A DNA stretch of 31,583 nt from IMG/VR virus record IMGVR_UViG_3300031974_001397, positions 1-31,583 of that record; one strand, written 5' to 3'. This DNA is from a virus. The notes under the pieces were generated by a model, which was not told the origin of the DNA, ran no database searches, and was given only the letters and a program-made list of their open reading frames with translations. Positions 29,996 through 31,583 of the stretch are shown piece by piece; the stretch's first letter is position 1, and the number at the start of each line of letters is the position of its first letter. The position numbers and the translations under genes were made by a program.

Positions 29996-31583
29996 ATGTC
30001 TAACTACACTAAGACCACAGACTTTGAAGCTAAAGACTCGTTGCCGACGGGTGATTCGGGAAAGATCATTCGGGGTTCTGAATTTGAAACCGAGTTCGAT
30101 GCAATCTCTACAGCTATTGCAACTAAAGCAGATACCGCAGGGCCGACATTTACCGGAACCCTGACCTTTGAAACTATTTCTGATGGAACCATTGGTGTCA
30201 CTGCATTCGTTGACGAAGACGATATGTCGTCCGACAGTGCAACTCTGGTTCCTACACAGCAGTCCGTAAAAGCTTACGTTGACGCGCAAGTCACTGCACA
30301 AGACCTAGACTTCCAAGCTGACACTGGCGGTGCGCTTAGTATCGACTTGGACTCTGAATCACTGACCTTCACAGGCGGCACTGGTATTGATACGTCTGGT
30401 TTAGGTAATGCTGTTACCTTTGCTATTGACTCTACCGTTGCCACACTAACTGGCACTCAGACGCTTACCAATAAGACTCTGACTACGCCTGTTATTTCAA
30501 GCATTAGCAATACAGGTACACTAACGCTCCCAACATCAACAGATACACTAGTTGGTCGAGCGACTACAGACACTCTTACAAACAAAACATTAACGTCACC
30601 TGTTATCAGCACAATCAGCAACACAGGTACGATTACACTTCCGACCTCTACAGATACGCTGGTAGGTCGTGCAACCACTGACACACTAACTAACAAAACG
30701 TTGACATCTGCTGTACTAAACACAGGTGTATCAGGTACGGCTGTACTTGATGAAGACAACATGGCGTCTAACTCAGCTACACAACTAGCTACTCAGCAGT
30801 CAATCAAGGCGTATGTAGATTCTCAGGTTGGTGCTAATAACGAACTGTCTGAAGTTCTTAGTAACGGTAACACTACTGGCGGTACAGACATTGCTGTAGG
30901 CACAGGCGATGATATTACCTTTGCTGATTCTTCTAAGGCTATCTTCGGTGCTGGCTCTGACCTACAGCTTTATCACTCAGGAAGCCACAGTTACATCATT
31001 GATAACGGAACTGGCGACTTAAAAATTTATGGCGCAAATATAGAAATAGGCAATACTTCTGGTGTTAAAAACCTGTTTGCAACAAGTGGCGGAGCAACAG
31101 CTCTTTATTATAATAATGCCGCCAAACTAGCCACCACCTCCACAGGCATCGACGTAACGGGTACTGTGACTGCTGATGGTTTGACTGTTGATGGTAATGC
31201 AACATTTACTACTGCGGACAACACTGCACAACTTACTTTAGTTTCTACAGACACAGATGCCTTAGTAGGGCCACAGCTTAATCTTTGGAGAAACTCAGGT
31301 ACTGGAACAAACGGCGACTTAATTGGTGAAGTTACATTTACTGGTGAAGATACAGTCGGTTCTACAAACACCTTTGCAACTATTTCTGCTATTGCAGAGC
31401 AGACCAACAATGGTGCTGAAGATGGGTCGCTTCATTTTAAAACTCTTCTTAACGGTACACTAGCAAATCGACTTTCTATAGGGGGTTCGGCTGGCGACAT
31501 CAGCTTCTACGAAGACACGGGTACGACTGCGAAGTTGTTCTGGGATGCTTCTGCGGAGTCGTTGGGTATTGGTACTAGCAGTC
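29996..31583 (+). CDS. Tail fibre protein, N-terminal part (runs off window)
   Basis: At least 529 residues, open to the last base; ATG 29996 has AGGAACCTCAG upstream. Starts M-S-N-Y-T-K-T-T-D-F-E-A-K-D. Two copies of D-E-D-x-M-x-S-x-S-A-T-x-x-x-T-Q-Q-S-x-K-A-Y-V-D-x-Q-V (near 73 and 251) bracket 37-residue repeats (T-N-K-T-L-T-x-P-V-I-S). The rest is beta-helix-like with typical fibre segments (D-L-Q-L-Y-H-S-G; S-T-G-I-D-V-T-G-T-V; A-E-S-L-G-I-G-T-S-S). These are standard for marine phage receptor-binding fibres. The receptor-binding C-terminus is outside the window. It lies after the capsid terminator and needs its own promoter or readthrough. Confidence 0.85.
   Translation, partial: MSNYTKTTDFEAKDSLPTGDSGKIIRGSEFETEFDAISTAIATKADTAGPTFTGTLTFETISDGTIGVTAFVDEDDMSSDSATLVPTQQSVKAYVDAQVTAQDLDFQADTGGALSIDLDSESLTFTGGTGIDTSGLGNAVTFAIDSTVATLTGTQTLTNKTLTTPVISSISNTGTLTLPTSTDTLVGRATTDTLTNKTLTSPVISTISNTGTITLPTSTDTLVGRATTDTLTNKTLTSAVLNTGVSGTAVLDEDNMASNSATQLATQQSIKAYVDSQVGANNELSEVLSNGNTTGGTDIAVGTGDDITFADSSKAIFGAGSDLQLYHSGSHSYIIDNGTGDLKIYGANIEIGNTSGVKNLFATSGGATALYYNNAAKLATTSTGIDVTGTVTADGLTVDGNATFTTADNTAQLTLVSTDTDALVGPQLNLWRNSGTGTNGDLIGEVTFTGEDTVGSTNTFATISAIAEQTNNGAEDGSLHFKTLLNGTLANRLSIGGSAGDISFYEDTGTTAKLFWDASAESLGIGTSS
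30467..30688 (+). repeat. Two 111-bp in-frame repeats in tail fibre
   Basis: Units 30467-30577 and 30578-30688 each encode 37 residues, from T-N-K-T-L-T to R-A-T-T-D-T-L; a third, truncated unit starts at 30689. The two full units differ at only three residues by eye but at many synonymous positions, so the protein is conserved while the DNA has drifted. Confidence 0.9.

Noticed and set aside
1-31583. CRISPR arrays, tRNA genes, IS elements, integrase/att sites
   Set aside because: No regularly spaced repeats with spacers, no cloverleaf, no transposase or recombinase motif seen on either strand by eye.

Overview
The window looks like about 31.6 kb of a tailed dsDNA bacteriophage, most likely a short-tailed (podovirus-like) phage of an aquatic proteobacterium. 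It contains a terminase large subunit, a long portal, scaffold and major capsid protein, two tail/connector proteins, several very large internal-virion-type proteins and a repeat-rich tail fibre, and no tape-measure gene. Genes are tightly packed, many overlap by ATGA or TAATG, and moderate GC with small-protein families typical of uncultured marine phages points the same way. No tRNA, rRNA, CRISPR array, IS element, integrase, DNA polymerase or RNA polymerase was found.

Layout. (1) 1-12924, plus strand: the 3' end of a small DUF7936-type virion gene, four small lysis/membrane-type genes including a GTA-type three-helix holin, a 1286-residue Pro-rich repeat protein, an adaptor-like protein, a beta-propeller-like tail protein, and three large proteins of internal-virion type. 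(2) 12921-16347, minus strand: DNA metabolism, with NinG-like nuclease, a DpdA/TGT-like transglycosylase candidate, a small unknown, a NinB-like protein, a small unknown and a RecA-fold helicase-type ATPase. (3) 16508-17845, plus strand, divergent from the ATPase: an Erf/Rad52-type annealing protein, a small protein with an SSB-like acidic tip, a strong intrinsic terminator, then two small genes. (4) 17924-21954, minus strand: about 14 small genes, most unassignable and each with its own Shine-Dalgarno, including three short ones (55, 43 and 52 codons) and one conserved Cys-rich protein. (5) 21955-22472: a 518-bp divergent control region with a perfect palindrome and short repeats. (6) 22473-31583, plus strand: TerS candidate, M15 peptidase endolysin, beta-rich protein, TerL, portal, a cluster of small proteins, scaffold, major capsid protein, a UUCG-loop terminator, and the N-terminal part of the tail fibre, which runs off the end.

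The two plus-strand late blocks (22473-31583 and 1-12924) make functional sense as one continuous packaging-head-tail-lysis-internal-protein operon, so the window ends may be close together on a circularised or permuted genome map. The early blocks supply recombination-based replication functions and possibly DNA base modification. The most interesting points are the candidate 7-deazaguanine transglycosylase without visible preQ0 synthesis genes, a probable overlapping gene bridging the portal gene and its neighbour, a sharp codon-usage patch over the TerL nuclease active site, and the repeat/palindrome clusters in the non-coding gaps.
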